This document shows, one piece after another, positions 17,234 to 24,415 of a stretch of DNA of 43,414 nucleotides (positions are counted from its first letter, which is position 1; every line of letters begins with the position of its first letter). A model generated the notes under the pieces. That model was given only the letters and a program-made list of their open reading frames with translations. It was not told where the DNA came from and ran no database searches. The DNA is from Candidatus Goldiibacteriota bacterium. GTDB taxonomy: Bacteria; Oederibacteriota; PGYV01. The position numbers and the translations under genes are program-made. Location: assembly GCA_016937715.1 (NCBI GenBank), contig JAFGWA010000036.1, positions 1 to 43,414 of the forward strand, in the 5' to 3' direction.

Positions 17234-17278
17234 AAATCGAAGCAAATAACGGATTGTATATAAAAACGTTTTAGATGT

Positions 17279-17309
17279 GGTAGACGCGGGTCTTTAGCCC
17301 GCGGCAGTT
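17279..17309 (+). repeat. GC-rich palindrome, family B (cgcggg type)
   Basis: ggtagacgcgggt, cttta, gcccgcggcagtta: the standard flanks (ggtaga, gcagtta) with the cgcggg-type stem. Confidence 0.75.
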
Positions 17310-17351
17310 AATGTGTAAATATCGGTAATTTTTTCGCTGTGGCTTAATTGC

Positions 17352-17380
17352 TTAACCCGCTTATGCTTAGTGTTTATAAT
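17352..17380 (+). promoter_or_regulatory. Possible promoter of a small RNA
   Basis: A -35-like TTAACC (17352-17357), a 17-bp spacer, and a perfect TATAAT (17375-17380). It lies about 120 bp upstream of a strong terminator with no credible gene between. A second TATAAT at 17423-17428 lacks a good -35. Confidence 0.35.
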
Positions 17381-17386
17381 ACCGTT

Positions 17387-17508
17387 TGTGACCGGAATCA
17401 CTGTTTTTTCATCTTTATTGAGTATAATTGTTATAGATGTGGGGGCGGTGTTTTAGACAGAGACGGTGAGGTAAAAGCGGCGGATGAAAATCCGCCGCTT
17501 TTATTTTT
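17387..17508 (+). ncRNA. Candidate small RNA ending in a strong terminator
   Basis: The interval between the putative promoter and the terminator at 17472-17508 would make a transcript of about 120 nt. It contains a G-rich stretch (gtgggggcggtg at about 17438-17449). The open frame here has no Shine-Dalgarno and its codons run through the terminator stem. I do not recognise the RNA family; existence is inferred from the promoter-terminator pair only. Confidence 0.3.
17472..17508 (+). terminator. Rho-independent terminator
   Basis: A 13-bp perfect stem (17472-17484 with 17491-17503), a 6-nt loop tgaaaa, then tttttag. The GC core is gcggcgga/tccgccgc. It is over 430 bp beyond the GH74 stop, with no gene in between. 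Confidence 0.75.
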
Positions 17509-17531
17509 AGCAAATATGTTTTCTAATGTAC

Positions 17532-17662
17532 AGACGCAACATGTTGCGTCTCGCAGTTAAAAAATAAAAGACGTTTTTAATCGGGTTTAATCTATTAATG
17601 TAGAGGCGAATCATGATACGCTTCGCTTTTGTAAATCCGTGAGACGCAACATGTTGCGTCTC
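17532..17662. repeat. Cluster of three family C palindromes
   Basis: Two copies of agacgcaacatgttgcgtct (17532-17551, and 17641-17662 with one extra pair on each side), and one diverged copy with a catgatac-type core at 17601-17626. All are centred on CATG. Confidence 0.8.
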
Positions 17663-17726
17663 TACATTAAAATATAAAATCCGCATCCCGAAAAGGGTGC
17701 ACCTACCGGATCTAAACCAAACCTTC

Positions 17727-17894
17727 TGTCCCTCCGTGCATCCGACCCTCCGTCCCTCATGTCTAAACTGTCCCTCCGTGCATCCGACCCTCCGTCCCTC
17801 ATGTCTTAACTGTCCCTCCGTGCATCCGATCCTCCGTCCCTCATGTCTAAACTGTCCCTCCGTGCATCTGTCCCTCCGTCCCTCGTGTTTTATA
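17727..17894 (+). repeat. 42-bp tandem repeats, four copies
   Basis: The unit starts at 17727, 17769, 17811 and 17853 (tgtccctccgtgcatccga and onward), with a shortened tail from 17869. The period is exactly 42 bp, so frames stay open and give spurious proteins on both strands. Single relatives occur at 8984-9010 and 24299-24317. Confidence 0.85.
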
Positions 17895-17925
17895 AAAAAC
17901 AATATCTTTATCTTAACAATTATTA

Positions 17926-17931
17926 TATAAT
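17926..17931 (+). promoter_or_regulatory. -10 element of murJ, predicting a leaderless mRNA
   Basis: TATAAT at 17926-17931 lies only 7 nt before the murJ ATG at 17939, so transcription would begin at or next to the start codon. No Shine-Dalgarno precedes the ATG. The -35 region is weak. Confidence 0.4.
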
Positions 17932-17938
17932 TTTCATC

Positions 17939-19528
17939 ATGTCATCAAAACAAATTGCAAAATCAGCCGCTATAGTCAGTTTAATTACCATGCTAAGCAG
18001 GGTGCTTGGCTACGTGCGCGACGCTATTTCAGCGGCTATTTTAGGCGTTGGCTGGGTCTCTGACGCGTTCTTTGTGGCATTCCGAATACCAAATATGCTC
18101 CGCAGCCTTCTGGCAGAAGGCGCCTTATCATCCGCTTTTATCCCGGTATTTACAGATTACCTTGAAAAAAAGGATAAAAGGGAAACCTGGCTTCTTGCTG
18201 TTAATGTCTTAAATGCTTTATCGCTTCTGCTTGTCCTTATAACTTTTGCGGGAATTGTTTTCGCGCCGTTTATTGTCACTATAATGGCGCCCGGTTTTAT
18301 CAATGACCCGCAAAAATTTCAGCTGACAGTATCGCTTACGCGTTGGCTTTTTCCTTTTATACTTTTTGTAAGCATTGCGGCTTTATTTCTTGGGATATTA
18401 AACTCGCTTAAAAAATTCTCCATCCCGGCTTTTGCGCCGGTAGTCCTTAATATCTCTATGATTTTATTCGGAGTATTTATCTGCCCGCGCCTTGGCGACA
18501 CCCCGGAAACACAGGTCTATGGATGGGTATTTGGCGCGTTGTTTGGGTCATTTCTTGAGATATTAATCCAGTGGATACCGTCGGTAAAAGAGGGGCTTGC
18601 GTGGAAACCGTTTATCAATTTAAAAGATGAAGGGCTACGCAGAATAGGCAAGCTAATGATACCCGCCACACTGGCGCAGTCGGTCACGCAGATTAACCTT
18701 CTGGTAAATACAATACTTGCATCGCTGCTTGTAGAAGGCGCGGTCACATATCTTTATTACGGCAACCGCCTTATGCAGCTGCCGCTTGGTGTTTTTGGAG
18801 TTGCCGTGGCAACAGTGGCTTTTCCTTTTATATCACAGTACGCGTCAAGAGGGGACTTTGATTCGCTCCGCGACACAATACATTCATCTCTTAAGCAGGC
18901 GTTTTTTGTTGTGCTGCCGGCATCCGCGGGTTTAATTGCGTTAAGCGTGCCGATTAACCTGCTGCTTTTTAATTACGGCCGTTTTCAATATGACGACGCC
19001 ATAAAAACAGCAGGCGTTTCCGCGGTTTACTGCACAGCCATATTCGCGCACACAGGGGTAAAGATTTTAACCCAGGTTTTCTACGCAATCAATAAGGCGG
19101 GAACAGCGGTAAAAATTTCTGTCTCTTCCATGATAATAAACATTCTCCTATGTGTTTCTCTGATGTTTTCAATGAATTACCTTGGCCTGGCGCTTGCCAC
19201 ATCGCTTGCCGCGCTTATTCAGTTTATAGCGCTGTATTTTTACCTGTCTAAGTTTATTAACGGGCTTAAGACAAAAGAATTCCTGGCATACTGTGTAAAG
19301 GTCACGGTTATTTCACTGATTATGGCGGGATTGTCGTATTTAACGTACTATCTATTAAACGCTAACTTTAACGCAGCAGAATTCTCCCGCACTATTAATG
19401 GCTTTATAGTCCTTGCCGCAATAACGGTGGGAGTAATTTCATACGGTACAATGGCAAAACTCGCCGGCCTTAACTACGCAGAAAGAATAATGCAGGGAAT
19501 TGCTAACAGGTTTAACAAGAAAAAGTAG
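17939..19528 (+). CDS. murJ: MurJ lipid II flippase
   Basis: A 529-residue polytopic inner membrane protein of the MVF/MurJ family that flips lipid II to the periplasmic face for peptidoglycan synthesis. The N-terminus SSKQIAKSAAIVSLITMLSRVLGYVRD and the FRIPNMLRSLLAEGALSSAF segment are characteristic, with charged residues in the central cavity (R, D, K in TM1-2) and about 14 membrane segments; length is normal. An open frame extends 32 codons further upstream to 17843, but that part reads through the 42-bp tandem repeats and is not protein-like, so I take ATG 17939 (MSSKQ). A TATAAT 7 nt upstream suggests a leaderless message. It stands alone between repeat-rich spacers. Confidence 0.92.
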   Translation: MSSKQIAKSAAIVSLITMLSRVLGYVRDAISAAILGVGWVSDAFFVAFRIPNMLRSLLAEGALSSAFIPVFTDYLEKKDKRETWLLAVNVLNALSLLLVLITFAGIVFAPFIVTIMAPGFINDPQKFQLTVSLTRWLFPFILFVSIAALFLGILNSLKKFSIPAFAPVVLNISMILFGVFICPRLGDTPETQVYGWVFGALFGSFLEILIQWIPSVKEGLAWKPFINLKDEGLRRIGKLMIPATLAQSVTQINLLVNTILASLLVEGAVTYLYYGNRLMQLPLGVFGVAVATVAFPFISQYASRGDFDSLRDTIHSSLKQAFFVVLPASAGLIALSVPINLLLFNYGRFQYDDAIKTAGVSAVYCTAIFAHTGVKILTQVFYAINKAGTAVKISVSSMIINILLCVSLMFSMNYLGLALATSLAALIQFIALYFYLSKFINGLKTKEFLAYCVKVTVISLIMAGLSYLTYYLLNANFNAAEFSRTINGFIVLAAITVGVISYGTMAKLAGLNYAERIMQGIANRFNKKK

Positions 19529-19530
19529 TT

Positions 19531-19600
19531 TGTGTACTTGTTTTCTTTTGTGTACTTGTTTTCTTTTGTGTACTTGTTTTCTTTTGTGTACTGGTTTTCT
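19531..19600 (+). repeat. 18-bp tandem repeat, four copies
   Basis: The unit tgtgtacttgttttcttt starts at 19531, 19549, 19567 and 19585; the last copy is diverged (tactgg). It begins 2 nt after the murJ stop. Confidence 0.9.
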
Positions 19601-19654
19601 AATGTAGAGACGCAACATGTTGCGTCTCGCTTTTATGTGTGGATGTAAATTTTT

Positions 19655-19684
19655 GGTAGACGCGGGTCTTCAGCCCGCGGCAGT
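19655..19684 (+). repeat. Family B palindrome, left member of an inverted pair
   Basis: ggtagacgcgggtcttcagc and onward; it matches the reverse complement of 20293-20321 almost exactly, so the pair brackets the small membrane protein gene. Confidence 0.75.
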
Positions 19685-19791
19685 AGATTTAATCTTGCTT
19701 TTATCGGATACCGATCCCGCGTTATCCGCGTAGTTGTATTAATTGGAATTGGGAAGGAATAATTGTTTGATTTATTGGAAGGAGAAATAAA

Positions 19792-19800
19792 ATGTGTTAA
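19792..19800 (+). CDS. Two-codon ORF (Met-Cys-stop) with good ribosome site
   Basis: ATG-TGT-TAA, preceded by a strong Shine-Dalgarno (ggaaggag, about 19777-19784). It ends directly before the start region of the next gene. It may be a minimal ORF that loads ribosomes for the next gene, or a relic of that gene's old start. Confidence 0.25.
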   Translation: MC

Positions 19801-19812
19801 TTGGTGGAGTTT

Positions 19813-20244
19813 ATGAACAATAAAAATTCTTTAATCGTTTTTATTTCTTCCATATTCTGTTCTGCGTTAAGCGTTATATTTTTTTACTTTGTTAAAGATG
19901 GATATGATTCAAACGCGGTGATGCGGTCATATTTTCTGCTTGGACAGTTGATGTGCATCCTGATGATTGTTTATGCTGATGTTATGTACTTCTCGGATAT
20001 TGACAAAGACAATATGTTTAGATTTATATTTCATCAAATTGTTATATCTGCTATGTCGTTTATGAATTTAATAATCATTCAACATTATATGGGAGTAATA
20101 CTATCGTTTAAACTACCGCTCGGATTTTTAATAATGATTAACATACTTATATTAACAACTGTTTTAGTTGCTATTTTATTTTCTTTTGAAAAAATATTCT
20201 TAAAATTTTGGGTTAAAGATAAAAGTGATACAATTCATTATTAG
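19813..20244 (+). CDS. Small four-TM membrane protein, function unknown
   Basis: A protein of 143 residues from ATG 19813 (Shine-Dalgarno ggtggag close in front); a TTG at 19801 would add four residues. Four hydrophobic segments (about residues 6-27, 38-60, 73-101 and 106-132) with short polar loops and a basic C-terminus. I do not recognise the family. Composition is AT-rich compared with murJ and sppA. The gene sits inside an inverted pair of palindromic repeats (19655-19684 and 20293-20321) with no transposase, so it may be an acquired passenger. Confidence 0.55.
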   Translation: MNNKNSLIVFISSIFCSALSVIFFYFVKDGYDSNAVMRSYFLLGQLMCILMIVYADVMYFSDIDKDNMFRFIFHQIVISAMSFMNLIIIQHYMGVILSFKLPLGFLIMINILILTTVLVAILFSFEKIFLKFWVKDKSDTIHY

Positions 20245-20292
20245 AGAAAACACTGTTAGATCATAGTTAATGCCTTGATGATACAAATTCAA

Positions 20293-20321
20293 CTACCGCG
20301 GGCTGAAGACCCGCGTCTACC
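20293..20321 (-). repeat. Family B palindrome, right member of an inverted pair
   Basis: ctaccgcgggctgaagaccc and onward, the inverse of the copy at 19655-19684. Confidence 0.75.
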
Positions 20322-20474
20322 AGGACTAAACAACTGCTCGAAAACCACGCGCCCTGCCGACTCCTCCATAGCAAATGACATTTCCGTGACGGCCGGGAAG
20401 GACGCTGCTGCCAGAAATTAATACAAAATAAAAAATAACATAATACTTTTTATCCTGTTTAGGTGTTAAATAGG

Positions 20475-20503
20475 TTGACTAATACCCAAAAAATTATTAA
20501 AAT
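20475..20503 (+). promoter_or_regulatory. Sigma70-type promoter for sppA
   Basis: TTGACT at 20475-20480, a 17-bp spacer, TAAAAT at 20498-20503. Start of transcription is expected near 20510, with a leader of about 40 nt containing ggaaaggga before the ATG at 20550. Confidence 0.7.
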
Positions 20504-20549
20504 ATGGGGTATTCGGGCTTAATTCTGTCTATGGAAAGGGATTTTTATA

Positions 20550-21494
20550 ATGCGGAAAAGGACTGTTGTTTTATTTGCGATTTTATTATTTGTATTATAT
20601 TTATTTTCCGTGAAAGACGCTGATAAAACGGAAAACACGGATAAAAAACAGGCGAAAGCGTCAATTAACCCGATAAACAAAGGTAAAATAGCTTTAATAG
20701 ACATATACGGGGAAATTGGGGATACCACTTATGTTTTAAAACAGCTGCACAATTTCAGCAGTATGAAAAATGTTAAAGCGATTGTTCTTCGTATTAACAG
20801 CGGCGGCGGGGCAATGGCCGGTTCGCAGGAAGTTTACAGCCTTGTAAGAAAAATCAGTTTAAACGGCAAGCCCGTGGTGGTTTCAATGGGCGACGTGGCG
20901 GCTTCCGGCGCTTATTACATAGCTTCCGCGGCTGACAGGGTTGTGGCAAATTCAGGAACTTTAACCGGCAGTATAGGCGTTATAATGATGTACATGACAG
21001 CGCGCGGCCTTTTGGATAAAATAGGCGTGGATTATGTTACTTTGAAAACCGGAAAATATAAAGATATCGGCTCTTTCGCGCGCGCGGCAACCAAAGAAGA
21101 AAAAGACCTTATGATGTCTGTCCTTAAAGACGCGTTAAGCCAGTTTGTGGATGATATAGTGGAAGTGCGCTTTGAAGCAATTGCCGCGGGCGCGGGAATT
21201 AAAGCAAAAAATGATAAAGTTAAAAAACGCCTGGTAAAAGCTTACATGCTTTCCAATATAGCGGACGGCAGGCTTTTTACCGGAAATCAGGCGTATAAGC
21301 TTGGGCTTGTGGATTCAATAGGCACAATTGACGACGCTATTGCAGACGCGGCAAAAATGGCCGGTATGGAAGGAAGGCCTTTGGTCGTAACAGAAAGATA
21401 TAAACCAACTTTTTACGGCCTGCTGGAATCGTCGCTTGCCGGGCTTGGTTTTAAATCAAAAATTCCATTAAATGGAAAATACTCATTAAGATAA
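20550..21494 (+). CDS. sppA: Signal peptide peptidase SppA (S49 family)
   Basis: A 314-residue membrane-anchored serine protease of the short SppA type. Residues 5-20 form a signal anchor; the catalytic domain is in the periplasm. The nucleophile is S119 in GDVAASGAYYIA, with the conserved lysine in LKTGKYKDIGS (K169 or K171) as general base; the NSGGG turn (83-87) and GSIGVI motif (141-145) complete the S49 signature. It degrades signal peptides left in the membrane after export. It has its own promoter (20475-20503). The next gene starts about 20 nt downstream behind its own Shine-Dalgarno, so the two form an operon. Confidence 0.9.
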   Translation: MRKRTVVLFAILLFVLYLFSVKDADKTENTDKKQAKASINPINKGKIALIDIYGEIGDTTYVLKQLHNFSSMKNVKAIVLRINSGGGAMAGSQEVYSLVRKISLNGKPVVVSMGDVAASGAYYIASAADRVVANSGTLTGSIGVIMMYMTARGLLDKIGVDYVTLKTGKYKDIGSFARAATKEEKDLMMSVLKDALSQFVDDIVEVRFEAIAAGAGIKAKNDKVKKRLVKAYMLSNIADGRLFTGNQAYKLGLVDSIGTIDDAIADAAKMAGMEGRPLVVTERYKPTFYGLLESSLAGLGFKSKIPLNGKYSLR

Positions 21495-21515
21495 GCATAT
21501 ACACGGAGGTTCATG

Positions 21516-23978
21516 ATGGCAGAAGCAAATAAAGGACCGAAAGATATGACACCTAATCCGCTTGAAGAAGCAGAAAAGGCAAAAAAGGGCAAAGAAGAAA
21601 CCGCGGCACCCGCGGAACCGGAAGCGCCCGCAGGCCCCACGCCGGAAGAGATTGCGGCGCAGAAAGCCGAAGAAGAACAAAGTTCAATAATGTGGACGCG
21701 CGCGCTTCAGGTGGCGCTATTAATCGGCGGCGCATTCCTGTTATTTTTGGGATTATCCGGTGAAAAGTTAATGTCACTGCCTGCGGTAGCCGGCGGACTT
21801 TTATTTGTGCTTGCGGCTTTTATAGGCACAAAACTTTATCCCAGAATAAAAAAAGAAAACGCTTCAAAGCTGGGTTCGGTATTAAGGTTTGTCTTATTAG
21901 GCCTGGCATCCGCGCTTGCAATATTTTACATAGTACAGCTTTTTAAGCCGTTATCACAGAAGATAAACATGGACGTAATAATGGCGGTTCTTGCCGCGTG
22001 TTTTATTCTTTTCTGCATTGAATTCATTGTCTACATGATTCACAACCCAAAGAAAATTTTATCCGACATCCTTATGTTTATAGCAACAATACTTTCAGCG
22101 GGAATGATACTTGCTTTTTATTGGCACTTTGTCGTGCCCGCAATTGTGGCTGCCGCATTGGCTATAGCGCTTGTTTTATACGCTATTAACAAAGACCCTT
22201 TAAAAGATGATGGAAGGCTTGGGTTCAGGCTTTCAATGGCTGCAATAACGCTGCTTTTAAGCGGCCTTGTGCTGGCTTATGCCGCAGGAATATTTAATTA
22301 CGCCAAGCAGGAAGTTTTAAGCTACACGGAAATAACGCCGGCTTATAACACAGCCCCGAAAAACCTTGCATGGTCTAATGACAGCTGGGCTCTTGCTTAT
22401 ACGGTTTTTAACCCCAAAAAGGGAGAAAACACGGTTAACATTATTCACGGCCTGACAAGGGGAATAACAGAAATTAAAACCACCGACGAAAATCAGCTGC
22501 CGCGTTATCTTGACCCGCCCGTATGGAATAAAAACGGAAACCTGCTTATATTCTCCGGCGCTGAATCGGAAAACGGCGCCAGAAACATCTGGGCCGCTTC
22601 TTTTAACCTTACATTAATGGAACTGCCCGATAACCTTCGCGAGAAATACGGCGATTACACTTACAACGCGATAAAAATGAAAGAAGAAAAAAAGAAGAAC
22701 ATATTTACATGGTTTGGAAAGAAAAAAGTTGAACCTTTATACACAGGGGAAATAGAAACATTTGAAGACCAGGAAGCAAAATTAAAATATGAAAAAGAGC
22801 TCCGCTCCAAAGAACCTTCCGCTCCGCCCGGATTGCCCAAAACCCTTGTAACAAGTTTTGATAAGGTAATTGACATGCCGTCTAAAGCCATCACGCATAA
22901 AACCGCGTGGTCGCCGGACGCTAAAAGTTTTGTCGTTGCTGCGGCGGCAAAAGAAGATGGCGATAATAACCTTTGGACAACAGACACCGAAAAACAGGAA
23001 ATGTCACAGCTTACAAAAGGATTCAATAAATTCATGCCCCTTTGGTCGCCTGACGGTTCCAAGATATTATATGTAAGCAGGATAGACAGTTATACTTTCC
23101 TTGAAGTAAAAAATGATGACGGTTCAGACGCAAGGGAATTAAATGTTAACAGGGCAAAAGACAAAGCACTTTTCCCGTTGTGGAACTCGCAGCAGAATAA
23201 GGTCATTTATATAAAAAACAATAAGTTTGTTATTATGAACGCGGATTCAACAAACGGGCAGAACCTTTCAAAAGAAACGCTTCCGGATTCGCCTTACTGG
23301 CTGACCGCGGAAAAGAAAAAGGTTATACTTAATTTCACGGAAAGCGGCGAGATATGGCGTATATGGACCATTAATAAAGACGGCAAAGGCAATAAGGAAA
23401 TTTTTCAGAGAAGGTGCAATGGTTTTTCTCAGCCAAAGTGGTCATATGACGGCAAGGCAATTGCTGTCGGCGTGAATCACAAAGAAACCGGCGAAATATG
23501 GCGCCTTGACGGAACAGGCGGAAATGAACTTAACTTATTTACAACGAAAAACGCGGTAACAGAACTTGAATGGGGCCCGTCATCTGAAAGGCTTGCGTTT
23601 ATAGTTAAAAAAGGCCCTGCGGAAAATACCACGTTACAGGAAATGTGGGTGGTTGACAAAGAAGCCACCAATCCATTACGTATTTATTACACAGAAAAGG
23701 GAAAGATAAGCAACATGACATGGGACCATCAGAGCAAACGCCTTGCGTTTGAAGAAACATACCACAAATTTTACTTTCATGACGACGTGACAACAATAAG
23801 AATAGTTCACGCGATAGACGGGGAATTATGGGAATTACTGCCCTATGAATTCTTCGGCAAAAATCCAGTTTGGACAGATGACGGCGATGTTATAGCGTAT
23901 GTAGGCTGGAACAATTTCATAATGCCATCCATGCCCGGCATTTCAAGTTATAAGCTGTGGGCGGCAAGGGTACAGTAA
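21516..23978 (+). CDS. Seven-TM protein with periplasmic TolB-like propeller
   Basis: An 820-residue protein. I take the second of two adjacent ATGs (21516), 6 nt from the Shine-Dalgarno ggagg (21505-21509). The N-terminal 55 residues are a charged Ala/Pro/Glu-rich cytoplasmic tail. Seven hydrophobic segments follow (about 60-80, 85-106, 118-140, 150-172, 178-200, 201-220, 236-262). The remaining 550 residues contain about ten WD40-like PD40 (TolB-type) blades, with repeated W-S-x-D-G-x-x-I/L patterns such as PLWSPDGSKILYVS and PKWSYDGKAIAV. With a cytoplasmic N-terminus and seven spans, the propeller would lie outside the inner membrane. It is co-transcribed with sppA and closed by a strong terminator. 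No enzymatic motif is visible; a scaffold or envelope sensor role is a guess. Confidence 0.75.
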   Translation: MAEANKGPKDMTPNPLEEAEKAKKGKEETAAPAEPEAPAGPTPEEIAAQKAEEEQSSIMWTRALQVALLIGGAFLLFLGLSGEKLMSLPAVAGGLLFVLAAFIGTKLYPRIKKENASKLGSVLRFVLLGLASALAIFYIVQLFKPLSQKINMDVIMAVLAACFILFCIEFIVYMIHNPKKILSDILMFIATILSAGMILAFYWHFVVPAIVAAALAIALVLYAINKDPLKDDGRLGFRLSMAAITLLLSGLVLAYAAGIFNYAKQEVLSYTEITPAYNTAPKNLAWSNDSWALAYTVFNPKKGENTVNIIHGLTRGITEIKTTDENQLPRYLDPPVWNKNGNLLIFSGAESENGARNIWAASFNLTLMELPDNLREKYGDYTYNAIKMKEEKKKNIFTWFGKKKVEPLYTGEIETFEDQEAKLKYEKELRSKEPSAPPGLPKTLVTSFDKVIDMPSKAITHKTAWSPDAKSFVVAAAAKEDGDNNLWTTDTEKQEMSQLTKGFNKFMPLWSPDGSKILYVSRIDSYTFLEVKNDDGSDARELNVNRAKDKALFPLWNSQQNKVIYIKNNKFVIMNADSTNGQNLSKETLPDSPYWLTAEKKKVILNFTESGEIWRIWTINKDGKGNKEIFQRRCNGFSQPKWSYDGKAIAVGVNHKETGEIWRLDGTGGNELNLFTTKNAVTELEWGPSSERLAFIVKKGPAENTTLQEMWVVDKEATNPLRIYYTEKGKISNMTWDHQSKRLAFEETYHKFYFHDDVTTIRIVHAIDGELWELLPYEFFGKNPVWTDDGDVIAYVGWNNFIMPSMPGISSYKLWAARVQ

Positions 23979-24028
23979 GAATTTAGTTTTTAAAGTAGAG
24001 ACGCAACATGTTGCGTCTGGTTTTAAAT

Positions 24029-24063
24029 AAAAAAAGAGGCGCAGAAATGCGCCTCTTTTTTTT
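24029..24063. terminator. Strong bidirectional terminator with GAAA tetraloop
   Basis: A perfect stem (aaaaaaagaggcgca, 24029-24043, against 24048-24062), the loop gaaa at 24044-24047, and a T-run of eight (24056-24063). A-run and T-run allow termination from both sides. It closes the sppA operon. Confidence 0.92.
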
Positions 24064-24095
24064 ATCCGGCAGACGTGGGTCTTTTGTATTTCTAA

Positions 24096-24292
24096 CGTAG
24101 AGACGTATCATGATACGTCTCGTTTTTGGTTTTTAACGGCAAGACGCAACATGTTGCGTCTCTACTTTAGAAGACAAACTTCCAATTCCCATAGGTCAAT
24201 TGTGTTTATATCGCAGAGACGTATCATGATACGTCTCGTTTTTGGTTTTTTAACGGCAAGACGCAACATGTTGCGTCTGTACTTTAGAAGAT
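24096..24292 (+). repeat. ~117-bp tandem duplication carrying two palindromes
   Basis: The segment at 24096-24175 recurs at about 24213-24292. Each copy carries one gagacgtatcatgatacg-type palindrome followed by one agacgcaacatgttgcgtct palindrome, with the same spacer text between (gtttttggttttt, aacggca). Confidence 0.8.
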
Positions 24293-24339
24293 CATCTTCC
24301 GTCCCTCCGTCCCTCGTATTTCCAAAGTCTAAAATCCTA

Positions 24340-24368
24340 TTGACAACAAATTGCTAATCTGACAAAAT
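24340..24368 (+). promoter_or_regulatory. Possible promoter for the barrel-OmpA gene
   Basis: Perfect TTGACA at 24340-24345, a 17-bp spacer, and CAAAAT at 24363-24368 (four of six). The leader is about 40 nt with aggaga before the TTG start at 24416. Confidence 0.5.
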
Positions 24369-24415
24369 AGTGATAATGGCATAGTAGTTCCACCAAACAA
24401 AACAGGAGAAACACA

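Larger units (their letters stand above)
17094..17235 (+). repeat. Composite repeat module, right copy, with extra hairpin
   Basis: Same orientation as the copy at 11767-11880. The 61-bp left part (17094-17154) differs at 7 positions. A 23-nt family B hairpin (17155-17177) then stands exactly where the left copy runs straight on (ggga followed by cagttg). The module continues to the palindrome at 17208-17233 (cgcaccc, taaa, gggtgcggctacc). Confidence 0.75.
17034..17938. other. Repeat-dense spacer between GH74 gene and murJ
   Basis: Just after the GH74 stop lies an imperfect hairpin (about 17039-17071, ttggc … gccaa) without a U-run. Then come the right copy of the composite repeat (17094-17235), a family B palindrome (17279-17309), a candidate terminated small RNA (17387-17508), three family C palindromes (17532, 17601, 17641), and four 42-bp tandem repeats (17727-17894). 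Open frames across this stretch follow the repeats and are not credible genes. Confidence 0.65.
19529..19812. other. murJ downstream spacer
   Basis: Holds the 18-bp tandem repeats, a family C palindrome at 19607-19628 (gagacgcaac, atgttgcgtctc), a family B palindrome at 19655-19684, and a two-codon frame at 19792-19800 in front of the next gene. No other gene is visible. Confidence 0.6.
20245..20549. other. Spacer before sppA
   Basis: Contains the reverse family B palindrome, about 150 bp without recognisable structure, and the sppA promoter. No gene seen. Confidence 0.55.
23979..24415. other. Palindrome-rich spacer with terminator and promoter
   Basis: Contains five family C palindromes (23998, 24100, 24142, 24216, 24259), the terminator 24029-24063, a half family B element (24066-24079), a tccctccgtccctcgt fragment (24299-24317), and the promoter of the next gene. 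The 68-codon frame at 24151 runs through palindromes and is not a gene. Confidence 0.65.

Noticed and set aside
17348-17560. 70-codon plus-strand frame
   Set aside because: No Shine-Dalgarno, runs through a strong terminator and into a palindromic repeat.
17507-17930. Repetitive frames on both strands before murJ, and the 32-codon extension of murJ to 17843
   Set aside because: The 42-bp period keeps all frames open; the peptides are repeat translations, and the murJ family N-terminus begins at 17939.
19655-20321. Insertion sequence
   Set aside because: The inverted repeats enclose only a small membrane protein gene; no transposase motifs. Reported as an inverted pair instead.
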